Assembly (NCBI GenBank): GCA_032164295.1
Contig: JAJHTX010000006.1
Span: 2,852,001-2,916,000 of the forward strand
Direction of reading: 5' to 3'
Origin: Inonotus obliquus
Taxonomy: Eukaryota > Basidiomycota > Agaricomycetes > Hymenochaetales > Hymenochaetaceae
Length of the DNA stretch: 64,000 nt
Under the pieces are notes generated by a model. It did not search any database. It saw nothing but the letters and a program-made list of their open reading frames with translations, and had not been told where the DNA came from. Shown one piece after another: positions 1 to 10,438 of the stretch; the stretch's first letter is position 1, and every line of letters starts with the position of its first letter. The translations under genes were made by a program, and so were the position numbers.

Positions 1-98
1 AGGACGGCAGAAGTACCGTGGTCTGAAGAGAAGTAAGAAGCGGTAGAATCGCAGAATTAAGCCCATATCAATCGTAGCCTCCGGTATTACCCTTTACC
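1..98. other. Foreign sequence at left edge, breaking composite element copy 1
   Basis: Homology to composite copy 2 (from about 54099) begins only at position 99. The first 98 bases do not match the expected outer arm, so an unidentified insertion or rearrangement reaches the window edge. The stretch contains GGTATTACC- and TACCG-like words, as does the insertion at 30893-33537, which may mean the same family, but this is weak. Confidence 0.4.
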
Positions 99-800
99 GA
101 TCCAGAGAACAGGGCCCAACGACAACCTCCTCTTAGTTCATCTGCTACAAATACGGTCTGGCCCAGCTTGAGAAAGGAAGCCACATTAAGCAGGGTGCTC
201 GCAGTTGGTGAAGTTCAATATGATATGTTGTTGCAAGTATGGAGTTACGAGCCTCTGTAATGCATCCCAAGGCATTCCAACATGTCTTTGTCCTGTAGAA
301 GCAGTGAGAACATAATGGGGTATAGTTTACAACTTTCATACTTGCTGTGGACAGTTGCCCCCCTTTCTCTCTGAGGATCGGCCCGATCATAAACCCAGCA
401 AGAGTAACTTGCTATTTCATGTTTAGTGTGCTGCGGTCAATCCCACACCAACTGTCACGTGATCAGCAAGATTCCAGAAGTACAGACCGAGTTGCTTATA
501 AGGCCAGTTCACTATTTGTCTCTTTTATAGCTCTAGATCGCATATCAAGTAAACTCAGTGATCCTGTCAGATGCTGAGACAGTGAGGATGATTATTGCCA
601 AGAGCATTGATCTCTCTGACGTCCAGTGTCTGTGAAAACTTGTGAAAGAGGCCGAGGCTGAGAAAATACACTGGTTGAGTATATGCAATAGGGATGGGGA
701 TAGGAGGTGATTGATTAGCAAGCAAGACGTGGCGTGTACACGTGCCTCTCGGGACACTTCGACACACCGCTCTCTCTACTCTACTACTGCTATTGTCATC

Positions 801-1860
801 ATGACTTATCACTCAAGGCTTTCCGATGACCTGAGAGAATGCATTGTAAAGATTCATGAACATGGGATTCGAGTCAGGCAGATTTCAGAATGGACGAGCA
901 TTTCGGAATGTACATTGTACAATATCATTCAGAAGTACAATCACAAAGGGACTGTTTCAATGGAGGTCCTGAAGAACCGCAGAAGGCTGAGAGCATTAGA
1001 TTATGTCAATACAAGGGTGAGTCATCATGCTAAAGAGTCAACTTGTACCCTTTTATACATGCTATATAGTTCCTGCTCAGCTCATTGGGATACCAAAATG
1101 ACGTCTATTTGGATAAACTAAAGAATATGTTGCAACAGAGACAAGGACGAGACGTCTCAGAATCAACCATATATAGGGCATTAAGGCACACAGGCTTCAG
1201 GCTAAAGAAGGTGGCTGCTTCATATCAAGCTCAGGTAGTGCAGGATATGCTGACACTGCATGTTTCGGATCTCAAAGATGGCGCTGGAACACAATGAAAC
1301 TCAATGCGTGTGCTATCAGGCTCGAATGGGATCTCATTACTCGTCCAAGCAGCTGGTGTTCATAGACAAAAGTGCTTGTAATTGCCGAACTTTTATCTGA
1401 AATTAAGCCTGGGCACTTGAGGGTAGGTAAGCTTGTCGGAAGCACTTCTTCATGAGAGGAAAGCAGTGAGTCGATCATTTAATTCCTTCAGACTGTCTAA
1501 TCTGCCTTCCATGCCTTCTGCATGCAGCTATTCATTGCTACTGGCAATCAGTCTTGATGGGATAGTTGACTGTGTGGCCATTGAGAATGCATTCAATGTG
1601 AACCTCTTTGCGGAATTAATTGCCAGTCTTTTGAACAAGATGGATCCATTCTCTGCACCAAGGTCCATGATTATGATAGACAACTGCTTGATATACAAGG
1701 CTCCTGAGATTCATCAGCTCATAGAGTCCAGATCAGCCTCATCCTTGTTATCTGCTCAATGTTGTGTTGATGTATACATAGGGGCATCAGACTGGAGTCT
1801 TTGGGTATTCAAACTACAATCCAGTCATTCTGTATCTTCTACTAGTGCACCTGAAATATA
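801..1860 (+). pseudogene. IS630/mariner transposase, left arm of copy 1 (broken, 3' truncated)
   Basis: This is a DDE transposase of the Tc1/mariner-IS630 type. Exon-like blocks are visible in order. A first helix-turn-helix runs from the ATG at 801 (SRLSDDLRECIVKIHEHG, then a TSISECTLYNIIQKY recognition helix). A second DNA-binding block is at 1085-1297 (VYLDKLKNML, then SESTIYRALRHTGF). The DDE core is at about 1433-1760, ending in a hydrophobic strand and MIDNCLIYKAPEIHQL, which holds the second catalytic Asp. The blocks are in different frames, and at least one join looks like an intron (GTGAGT donor near 1016). The third catalytic Glu region (SPDYN-IEL in the right arm) is missing: sequence diverges after about 1790. 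The same truncation occurs in copy 2, so it predates the split of the two copies. This gene is not functional. Confidence 0.8.
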
Positions 1861-2209
1861 GTAGCTGATTTGTCACTTGTACCTGTCTAGATTCTACCGT
1901 TTCTTTGTATTCTGCCTATATTGTCCTTTGCAAAGTGGAGGACAGAAGCTGCCAGTCCATAGCTGACTTGTACATCATCTTGTGTGGCCATGCCAAGTAG
2001 ATCTGACACTGATAGTTGTGCAAGCACCGGGTCAACCCATAGATAACCATTCTTCTTCAACACATCGGCAAATACCGTATAGTTGCACTGGTCTCAACCT
2101 CAGCTCTGTCATCCTCACAAGTCTTCAACTATACGTTAACCAGGAGATAGTTTCAGATTTTGTATAGCAAAGATGCACTTGTTCTTTTATGCTTTTTGGG
2201 TGTATGTGA
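1861..2209. other. Junction between left-arm transposase and minus-strand cargo
   Basis: This 350-base stretch is colinear with 55858-56212 in copy 2. The minus strand holds scattered open segments that may be 3' exons of the cargo gene, but I see no convincing domain or gene end. Confidence 0.3.
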
Positions 2210-3850
2210 TCATCTGCGGTAGCCATGCCGCTCTCTCGAGGATGAACTATTGCTGCACACCTTTCGATGGCAACAATTTCTGATATACAAGTGGCAAGGA
2301 CTGCAGTACTGATGATGCTTGTGACCACCTCTATAGGACTTGGGAGAACACCATTCTGAGCGTCGGTAACTTCTCCGTGATCTGCTCCTCTCTTGTCTCG
2401 CTCTCAGAGTGGATTCAGATTCACCATCACTACAGTCACTGCTCAATGAACCAGACTGTCTTTGATTGTTTTCTGATTCAGATAATCTCTGTGCATGTCT
2501 CGCCTCATTGTCAGAGTCCTGATTATTGTTGGCACGTATTGCTTCCTTCTCTGGTGGCTTTACACAGTTTGTCAACTTCAGTTGAGCAGGGATCTCTCAG
2601 GACGTTACACCTGGTGTACCAGCCAACTGTGTCATCGTCAAAATACTACTGGGCAGAAAATCTTGAACATCAGAACTCACAATTAGTCAAGCATGATCAG
2701 CATAACTCATCATATTATAATGTATATGCTTGCTGTTATAGTGGACCAGGCAGACGTTCTGTAGGTGCTTATTGCATACAAAATTTCTCTTGATTTTGTT
2801 TATAGTAGAGCCAAGAATCTCCTTCTGATTCATCTTCTTTTACTGATTTGTAGTTTGAGCAGTCGTGATTAGCTTAGTTGCATTTGCTGCATTGGAACAT
2901 TTCGGACCATCCTGGGTGATGATGTATCATCATATCAGATATGCACAGTAATTTGACAAAGGAGGGGGAAAATCACTGTTTCGTCGTTCATGTTGTGAAT
3001 AACAATCTCATAAGTGACATTTGGCTTCTTCTTCTTTTTCTGTTCTGTAATATACTCCTCAATGCCTCTCGCTATTTCATCAAGCTCTTCCTTGGAATAC
3101 AAATAACATGGTGTCACCTTTTGGACAGCGTCTTCTTGAACTAAGGGGCAGTGTAACCAAGTAAAACAGAGGTGTAATGACATTGAAGAATTTCTACAAC
3201 ATTCCTGCAAACAACATGGAGAGCATCCAATGAGCCAATTGTCAATCTCCGTAAACTATGTCTATCATTGACTAGAGCTGTAAAAGGAGTGTGTCGTTTA
3301 AATACATTGCTGGCAGGTTGGCATCTATCTTAGGCAGGTGTGGATGTCACGACATCATTTCTGCCACCTAGTAAATTACTAAGTCATACAAATACATCTC
3401 TAGAATGGCTTGCACATACCAGAAGAGAGTTCCAAATTAGAGAAAGTTATTGATTCCTCTTGATAAGTAGGATCTGCTTCTACATTTTCAATAATACTCA
3501 CAATATCTACTTGTGATAGTTCTTCTTGATCTTCATCCTCTTAATACATGAGGGTAAGATCGCTACGAGTACCTATAACTTGAGATTCAACCTAAAAAAA
3601 GAAAATATCTATTAGACTGGCATTTTTGTTGCTTGGTAACTATCTAAACCCCTTCCTTGGTATTTTCAATGGGCTTTTTAGGGTGTCTCCACTTTGGCAA
3701 GTTTTCAGATTGGGACCCTTTTCTCTTTGCAGCCCTGGCCTTTACCACTGTAGCATTGGGCTTTGCAGCTACTCTCATCTTTTGTACCGCTCTGCCTTTG
3801 CAGGCCACAGGTGCCTGCTCTAGTAGATTCTTTCTTCCCCTAGAAGTCAT
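2210..3850 (-). pseudogene. Left cargo gene of composite element, copy 1 (function unknown)
   Basis: This minus-strand multi-exon gene is colinear with copy 2 (56213-57851). The likely start is ATG at 3850, giving a strongly basic N-terminus rich in Lys, Arg and Ala. A probable intron follows PIENTKE, with acceptor TTTTTTTAG near 3590. Later blocks are an acidic exon, a helix-rich segment ending in EELDEIARGIEEYITEQ followed by a Lys run (2935-3210), a Cys/His zinc-knuckle-like cluster near 2880, and an Arg/Ser-rich C-terminal block (2210-2575) with SRSRRSYRRSEW. I do not recognise the family. Basic, zinc-knuckle-like and RS-rich parts suggest nucleic-acid or RNP binding, which is inference. 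The frame is interrupted in several places. Confidence 0.5.
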
Positions 3851-4011
3851 TATGATGTTGAGGTGAAAAAAAGAAAAGATGGTAGAGGGGTGGTTTCTGA
3901 AATGACATGACAATATTTTCTTATGTTTCCATGGCAATTTTTGCTACTTTAAGAATGCTCTTTTACATACTCAAATTTCTGCGTCTTTTATACTTCTTAT
4001 AGTACTTGCGC
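3851..4011. promoter_or_regulatory. Divergent promoter half, left of the Gypsy-1 insertion
   Basis: This lies between the starts of the two divergent cargo genes and continues at 18044 on the far side of Gypsy-1. The equivalent uninterrupted region in copy 2 is 57852-58294. No clear core promoter motif is assigned; the role comes from gene orientation only. Confidence 0.35.
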
Positions 4012-5704
4012 TGTCGTGCTGGGATGGTATTGGCTGTTGAATAACTAAGTACACTCCCACTGAGTCAATCAGTCTAATTATCTAGGCGGGTAGTCTTCCC
4101 AGTTGTTCGTTGAAGCTATAGGCAACTTGTTGTAGTTGGAGGGTTGAGAGACTCGAGTTCGAGTAGAGAGATGTAGAGTGAGTGAGAGATGAGTCTTTAT
4201 CCAATTCTCTTGAAAGCGAGTGATAGGTCACAATGGGTGAGGAGCAATTAAATTGTCCACACCGAGGTAGGCAATGACAAGCTATGCAGAATAGATGTCA
4301 ATGTCTAGAGGGACACACACACTTGAAGTCTCGAGATATCAGATATCGACTTTGAGAGGGGTTTATCACCAATGTCCAATTGGAACAGAGGCAATACAAT
4401 ACCTTTGACTAGTACTAAACTAGTCCTTGAGCAATGCAGTTACCTAGTCTTAAGCTGTGGTCAACTGTATGCGACGAAACCTTGACTTAACTTGCAAATA
4501 GTGTGACAAGAGGTCACAGAGTGATGTGAGCTTGTCTTGTTCTAGGGGAAACTTGTACTTGATCTGGGGGTGTCTCTGGTGAGTTATTCTATGCTCCTCT
4601 GGGGGGCTACATGCTGGTCCTTAAATACTAATTCCAAGACCAATTTACATAATCCACAGCATAAGCTAAAAATAGATCTGCATCAACCACATCATCAAAA
4701 TTTGATGTCTCCTTCCAAAGCTATGCATCAAATACTCCAAATCAAGTGATATGTATTAATGCATCAATGAATTACTTGATGAATGATGTGCATCAATGCA
4801 TGACTTGATCAATGCTGTGCATCAATGAATTACTTGATAGATGCTGTGCATTAATGAGTTATTTGATGAATGATGCGCATCAATGAGTTACTTGATGAAT
4901 GATGTGCCATCAATGAGTCAATTGATGAGTCCAGAATATGGTTCAAGGTGATGACCTGATCAATGATCTAATCGATGACTTGATGAATGACCTAATGGAT
5001 GATCTAATCGATGACCTAATGGATGAGATAATCGATGACCTGATGGATGATATAATCAATTACCCGATTTGGGCTTATTTGGTTTTTGGTATCTGGAATG
5101 TGGTCTTTGGTTTTTCCAGAGCGATGTATCGGATGGCTTCTTAAATAAGACCAAATGAATGGTGCAACCGGTGGTTCTTGAACCTTCATTTCTGCTTCTA
5201 GAGCGTGACCATATAAAAAATGGTTTGTTTATCTATCGCCGCTCGAGTTCCTTTTCTGCAATTCTTTGTTCTAATGCCACCTTCACGACTTCGTACATGA
5301 CTTCACCATCTGCTCTGCCATGCTTCTGAACTTCTCAGGCTGGTTTTTGTGTATCGTCGCGCTTCCTCTAACCTGATTCAGTGAGTTACTTTCTCGACAC
5401 TTTGCGATCTTTATACTTAATAGCACAAAGAGTGTTTGTGGAGACGACTATAATGATCGAGGAGGAGTGGGTCGAGTGGGTACCGGTGCTTGTTACTAGA
5501 CGAGTTGTGCTCAAGGCTTGATAGTAAGCTTGGCACTTTCCATCGGCTTTCGATTTACTAACTTGTGTGCAGAATTACGAGTTACTGCGACATCCGATAT
5601 TTCTTGTTTATCCTTTCTGATGTCCTACTATGTTCTTGCTTTCGATAGTGTAAAGCGTGCCAATATTACGATTGTTTATGTCCAGGCAATATCCTGGCCT
5701 GACA
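4012..5704 (-). repeat. Gypsy-1 3' LTR (relative to element)
   Basis: This begins TGTCGTGCTGGGATGG and ends CTGGCCTGACA, giving TG...CA termini. It is almost identical to 16322-18043, with one tandem-repeat unit fewer. Related LTRs occur at 46681-48266 (solo) and, split and degenerate, at 40934-41735 plus 48895-49702. Confidence 0.93.
4680..5065. repeat. Tandem repeat tract inside the Gypsy-1 LTR
   Basis: A-T rich degenerate repeats first follow the pattern of GCATCAATGAGTTACTTG with about 29-base spacing, then a shorter array of GATGACCTAATCGATGA-like words with about 12-base spacing. The 5' LTR has one additional 29-base unit near 17213-17241, which accounts for the LTR length difference. 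The array also gives spurious ORFs of repeated DD-L-I-D peptides. Confidence 0.75.
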
Positions 5705-5831
5705 TCCGCCCAACACTTGAAATATCAACTGTCCCCAGTTGCAAACTTCCTAAAACAAATCCTCCTAAAGAGCTGATATCCGATTATTCTGAAAGAATAT
5801 TGATATATTAGCTCGCTGCTTCTTTTGTGCC

Positions 5832-6725
5832 TTGTTCTTCTTATATAAGCGATCTTCTCAAATGTTTGCGCCTTCGAGTGAGTTCACTGTTGACTTCTTT
5901 CTTCGCCACTCACTATGTCCTTTATACTCCCTTCCTTCTTCGCTGCACCTAATCTTTTTGACTAGTATCGAACTGGGCTTCCTACTTCTCAATTTGTTCT
6001 ATCGACCCCTGATAATGATATTCTCTCTGCGATCTATGTTGCCAAAGTTGATCCGGGTGAGTGCCCTTTCCAATATATTTGTACCTGTAGCTTTGAGTCA
6101 ATGATGTACTACTGGATCTTCGACTGTCCACCTCCTTCTCTCACCGACCTGTTTTACTTCTTCTGTCTTCGAGTCAATCTTTTTTCTCCCTTCTGTCAAT
6201 GTGCATGTCTTGAAACGTGTGGGTTTGGCACTCATGCCGAAAATTGTCCGGTTTGCATCGTCCAGGTTCAGCTCATTGTGAGTAGTCAAATTGTGTTGAT
6301 CTTACTTGCTCTTTCTTCTAATTCTTTGCTTATAGAACCGTGCCCGCTGCATGCATATACATGGCTGTAGCCTTGGTTTCCATGCCCGTCTAGGTTATCT
6401 GTGCACTTCTTCTACTCAACCGGTCACCAAAGGAGAGTCTGAGGTTTTGTTCAAGCTCCTTCGATGGGAGAATGATCCTTCTGCTCGCACTTTCATGTTA
6501 TCGAACCTTTCCGAAACTCGTTATTTACTGGCTTCCTATTTCACTCCTGAGACGCTTCCTTCTTTTGAGTATTTGTCCATGCTCGATGCAACTAACACTC
6601 CCGTTACTGCATATGCCATTGATCCTTCTTCAACTTTCTTGATTCAATTGACTTCTTCCTCTGCATCATCATCATCACTTCCTTCAAATGACTCCACTTC
6701 TTCCTCATCTACAGTGTGCAACTGA
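5832..6725 (+). other. Opposite-strand, probably spliced ORF region at 3' end of Gypsy-1
   Basis: A run of plus-strand open segments lies opposite the retrotransposon genes and overlaps the integrase 3' end from 6644. Splice-like GT...AG pairs are visible, for example a donor GTGAGT near 6057 with acceptor CTGTAG near 6090, and a donor GTGAGT near 6279 with acceptor TTATAG near 6335. A Cys/His cluster resembling a zinc-binding motif (CACLETCGFGTHAENCPVC) is encoded at about 6200-6260. A Ser-rich low-complexity tail follows near 6640-6720. I do not recognise the protein. Introns on this strand would not be removed from the element's own sense RNA, so a captured gene fragment or a family-specific antisense gene is possible. 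It could also be chance open frames. Confidence 0.4.
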
Positions 6726-8239
6726 TTCTGTTCCTTCTTCTTCTTTTCTTCTTTGCGCAATTCTGAACTATCCTCCTTCCATTCCATTAGCAGTTTCTGT
6801 AATGCCTCCTTATCTCGTGCGATATATGGGACAAGTCTGAATGCTGCTACCTTATTCCGTTGCACTCCTCCATTTACTTCTTGAAGGTCATATGCTCCTC
6901 CCTGAGTATGACGAATTACGACAAATGGTCCTAAGTATCGAGGTTTGGTCTTTCGATTCATTTCCTTTTCGACTTGTGTGTTTCTCATTAGTACAAAATC
7001 TCCTGGCTCGAATTGATGAGTACTGAGTCTTTTGGCAAATTGTCGCTCAAAATGCTCTTTTGACTTGAACCGCATTTCTGTTAATGTCTTAGCTGCTTGT
7101 TCCAAGTCTTCCTCTCTCTTCTCCAGCTGTCGAATTCGCAGAGCCAAAAAGTCTTCTGTCAACATATTGTCTGTGAATCCTTGTACTAGAAATGTGGCTT
7201 CGAATAAATCGAGAGGTAGTACTGGTTCGACACCATGAAGTAGAAAGAATGGACTGAATCCAGTTGAGCGAGTTATCGTGATCTTGTCTGCAAAGAAGGC
7301 AGTATGTACTTTGTTAGGCCATGATACGATCTGACCTTCACATGCCTTGACAATCGATTCTCGGATTATAGCATGACTTCTTTCGACTACTCCATTGGCT
7401 TTTGAGTTGTATGCTGAGATTTTTACTTGAGGGATTCCATATTGATTCATCAACTTGGTAAATGCTCCCTTCACCTCAGGTCCATTGTCTGTTACTACCC
7501 TTCCAACTGCTCCATACCGGCATAAGATATCTTCCCAAAAGAACTTAGCTAAGGCTGCTGCATTTGATTTCTTCAATGCACGACCCTCGCAAGCTCGAGT
7601 TAGGTCATCTCTTGCTGCTACAATATACCTGAATCCTTTTGCTACAGGCATGTTCATTACGTCGACATGTATCTTCACAAAGATTGTTACCGGGGTTGAC
7701 ATAATGAGAGGAATTTCCACCTTCTTAGTGCTTTGAACTTGGCATTCATTACACAATTGTACATGATGTTTCACATGTGATCTCATGAATGGCCAATAGA
7801 ATCTCCGTCTGAGAAGTTCATAGGTAGCGAATTCTCCTCTATGTCCAAGTTCTTCATGTGCCTTTACCATGATCTCAAATCTTTCCTCTAGATCAAAGAT
7901 AACTTTGAGAGGATTATCTCTTCCTTTCTTGTACATAGTCTTGTCTTGCGTGTAGAAATGCAATGCTTTCTTCAAGAATCTCTTCCTATCCTCCACTCGA
8001 GTGAATTCTGGTATTTTGAGAGTAACCAAAAATCGGAATATCTCTAAAAGATATTTATCTTGATCCTTTGTGGAGGTAGTAAATGACGAATGTTCTTCTT
8101 CATTGGTAGAACCGAATGGTACACCAGTAACCATTAATGCGATCTCGTCCAGGAATTCATCGTCAAATTCTTCAAAATCTTCCTCTAATAGTATTCTTCG
8201 AGAAAGACCATCTGGCTCTTTAAACCGTCGCTGATACAT
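6644..8239 (-). CDS. Gypsy-1 integrase (with RNase H tail)
   Basis: This 531-codon open segment encodes the integrase that inserts retrotransposon cDNA. It starts within the end of RNase H (GLSRR), followed by an HHCC zinc domain (HEELGHRG, then LCNECQ). The retroviral integrase core has its first Asp in VDVMNMP, its second in VVTDNGPEVKG and its Glu in ANGVVERSH, so the D,D,E triad is intact. A C-terminal region with PGDFVLMRNT and a conserved YLGPFVVI strand follows, then an acidic tail. It is offset by one frame from the preceding RT block (stop at 8271), so a small indel separates them. Unlike gag and RT it has no premature stop. No chromodomain is visible. The initiating ATG is nominal, since the protein is normally released from a polyprotein. 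Confidence 0.9.
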   Translation of the reverse strand: MYQRRFKEPDGLSRRILLEEDFEEFDDEFLDEIALMVTGVPFGSTNEEEHSSFTTSTKDQDKYLLEIFRFLVTLKIPEFTRVEDRKRFLKKALHFYTQDKTMYKKGRDNPLKVIFDLEERFEIMVKAHEELGHRGEFATYELLRRRFYWPFMRSHVKHHVQLCNECQVQSTKKVEIPLIMSTPVTIFVKIHVDVMNMPVAKGFRYIVAARDDLTRACEGRALKKSNAAALAKFFWEDILCRYGAVGRVVTDNGPEVKGAFTKLMNQYGIPQVKISAYNSKANGVVERSHAIIRESIVKACEGQIVSWPNKVHTAFFADKITITRSTGFSPFFLLHGVEPVLPLDLFEATFLVQGFTDNMLTEDFLALRIRQLEKREEDLEQAAKTLTEMRFKSKEHFERQFAKRLSTHQFEPGDFVLMRNTQVEKEMNRKTKPRYLGPFVVIRHTQGGAYDLQEVNGGVQRNKVAAFRLVPYIARDKEALQKLLMEWKEDSSELRKEEKKKKEQNQLHTVDEEEVESFEGSDDDDAEEEVN

Positions 8240-8270
8240 GTATCAGTTTAAAGTCGAATAATAATATTCC

Positions 8271-10003
8271 TTAGATCCATCGATTTATGGTTGCATTAGG
8301 TTGTAAGTCCGGCTCATTGAGCATTCCTTTAATATACTTTGCATCCACTTCAACTTGAAGATTCTTGACTCCAAATATGTAAAGACGATAATGGCGTAGA
8401 GCTCTGAAGAGTCCATAAAGCTCTAGTTTGGGTTGTGAATATCTCGATTCCCGTTCATTCATTGGTAGAGATCCATATCGTGCTGGTCTTCTCCTTCCAC
8501 TTTCATCTTCTTGGGATAGAATAAACCCTACTGTGATAATGCTTGAGTCCACAGATAATACCATGGGTAGTTCTGAGTTATAGTCGATTGGATGTAATGC
8601 TGGAGCTGATGTTATTAGCTTCTTCATAGTATTGAAGGCTTGTTGTCTTCGCTCATCCCATACGAACTCCGTTGTGCTTCTTGTAAGCTCAGTTAGTGGC
8701 CTTGCTATTGCTGAATAATTCTGGATCCAAATGCGAACAGTGCCGCATAGACCTAGAAATCTACGGACTTCTTTGACAGTTGTCAATGGTGGCCATGTTA
8801 GAATCTTCTGTACTTTGCTGTCATCAGGTAACCGTCCTTCTGGAGTACATTTTTGTCCTACGATGATTACTTCAGGCCTTGCTACCTGAGTTTTCTTGGG
8901 CGAGAATGTAGCTCCTGCATGTCCTACTCGATGCATTATTCTATGCACATCATTTGCATGTTCCCAAATAAATCAGCGAATTCCAGAGTTTTCAGCTAAT
9001 GTCTCTGGGTTTCCATCTTCCTTAAGGTACATGCTGGTAGGTCCTTTGATAGGTAAATCGTCAATAAAGATATTGGCAATATCGGGGATCTCTTGTTTAG
9101 GAATAAACACCATACATTTCTGAAATTCTGCAGGCGAGTTTGTGAATCCCATTGGCATGGATGTGATTCGCAATAGGCCCAATGGTGTATAAAACGAAGT
9201 TAGATCGCGACTTTCAGGTGCTAATTTTCGAGCGTCAAATCCCCAAAATAGATCAAAAACCGTATAACATGATCAACCTGCAAAAGGTTCCACAAAGTCA
9301 TCCAACACTGGTGGTAAACCTGCATCTCGAATAGTTACTGCATTTAGGACTTGAAGGTTATGCACAATTCTGAGCTTTCCATTCTTCTTGGCTACACTGA
9401 ACCATCGAGATCGATACGATGCCTGGCTTGGTTCATATACTCCTGCCTTGATCTTCTCTTTTAACATTCGAATAATTTCATCCTTAGCGGCAGGTAGGAT
9501 TGGAATATTCTTGTGCTCCCATGGGATATGTGGGATTACAGGAATAATGTATGGTGAGAAGTAGTCTTCTCGGAACGTTCCTCGATGTGTTTCTTCAAAG
9601 GCTAGAGTCCGTTCATTGATCTTGAATATATGTGTGAATAATTTTTCTTCCTCAGGCCATAAGAATCCATCATCGTTGATGTGCAATTCTTTTAGCCTTT
9701 CCAATGTCAACCTTTCCGAAGGTTCAAATTCTGGTGGGTGCATTGAAAGATTAGGTAACGTGAGTAGTGGATCTTCTGGAAACTGTCGAGTGACCCGTGC
9801 ATCTTCAGGAAATATTCCTGGAATTGGTTTGACTTTCCTATCCACTCGCTTGTATGCTGTAAAACTTTCTTTCATCATCCCTTTCCTTTCTTCGAGTTCT
9901 CCTATCCTTGCCATAAATACTTTGCCTTGCCGATGCTCATTTCCTTGAAAGTTATTTTCTCTGAACTCCTTCTCCCGATTTGTGAAAGTTAAATTGTGAG
10001 ACT
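8271..10003 (-). pseudogene. Gypsy-1 reverse transcriptase / RNase H (premature stops)
   Basis: This is one frame, read from about 10003 down to 8271, covering the RT linker, fingers and palm, then RNase H. Visible parts are KRVDRKVKPIPGIFPEDAR, YRSRWFSVAKKNGKLRIV, motif A (YTVFDLFWGFDAR) with its Asp kept, the catalytic FIDDLPIKGP, FLGLCGTVRIWI in the connection, and RNase H with VLSVDSS. The frame is broken by TGA after FAG at 9273, TGA after GIR at 8973 and TAA after NRWI at 8271. The two TGA codons stand where the family has Arg (CGA) and the TAA where it has Gln (CAA), as expected for C-to-T changes; this comparison is from knowledge of the family. It is related to Gypsy polyproteins widespread in Agaricomycetes. 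Confidence 0.88.
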
Positions 10004-10438
10004 CGACTCAGGTCCAAAGATCCTGAAATAATAAAAAATGTCTGAAAGTCCTAAGAGAAATTGATCCTATCCTAATTCCAAACTTAAAAAACGTTAGAAA
10101 AATAAAGAAAATAATTTTTTCTAATTTATCTGAGAGTGAGAACCATAATACGAAAGTCAGAATGTCCAATACTTCAAAACAACTAATTTTGTACCATTTA
10201 TTTAAGTGGGGGTTGATTGGTGATGAAAAGAAATTATGAATAAAGTGGGGGTTGATCAATAAATAAATAAAAACATTTAGTGAGGGGTGATTGCGCATTT
10301 GAAAATTATGAGTCAGAAATAAATGGCAAATTTCCAAATTTAGACATGGTAGGTGGGTAGAGGCTGAGTCGAAAGGCCAATTCCCAAATTGGAATAAATG
10401 GAGAAATGAGCATTGAAAATGAGTGAGCACCGGCGCAA
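10004..10438 (-). other. AT-rich spacer between Gypsy-1 accessory ORF and RT
   Basis: This is a low-complexity A/T-rich stretch with runs such as AAATAAAGAAAATAATTTTTTC. A 140-codon minus-strand opening (10008-10430) is in frame with RT and ends next to a TGA at 10008, but its Phe/Leu/Ile-rich composition looks non-coding. It may be an intron or a leader for RT translation. Confidence 0.4.

Noticed and set aside
4690..5060. CRISPR-like array
   Set aside because: The repeats are degenerate, without spacers of constant length, inside an LTR of a eukaryotic retrotransposon.
4938..5144. ORF encoding repeated DD-L-I-D units as an acidic repeat protein
   Set aside because: It is the translation of the tandem repeat inside the Gypsy-1 LTR; the frame changes with repeat number (17277-17483 and 47542-47763 give other versions).
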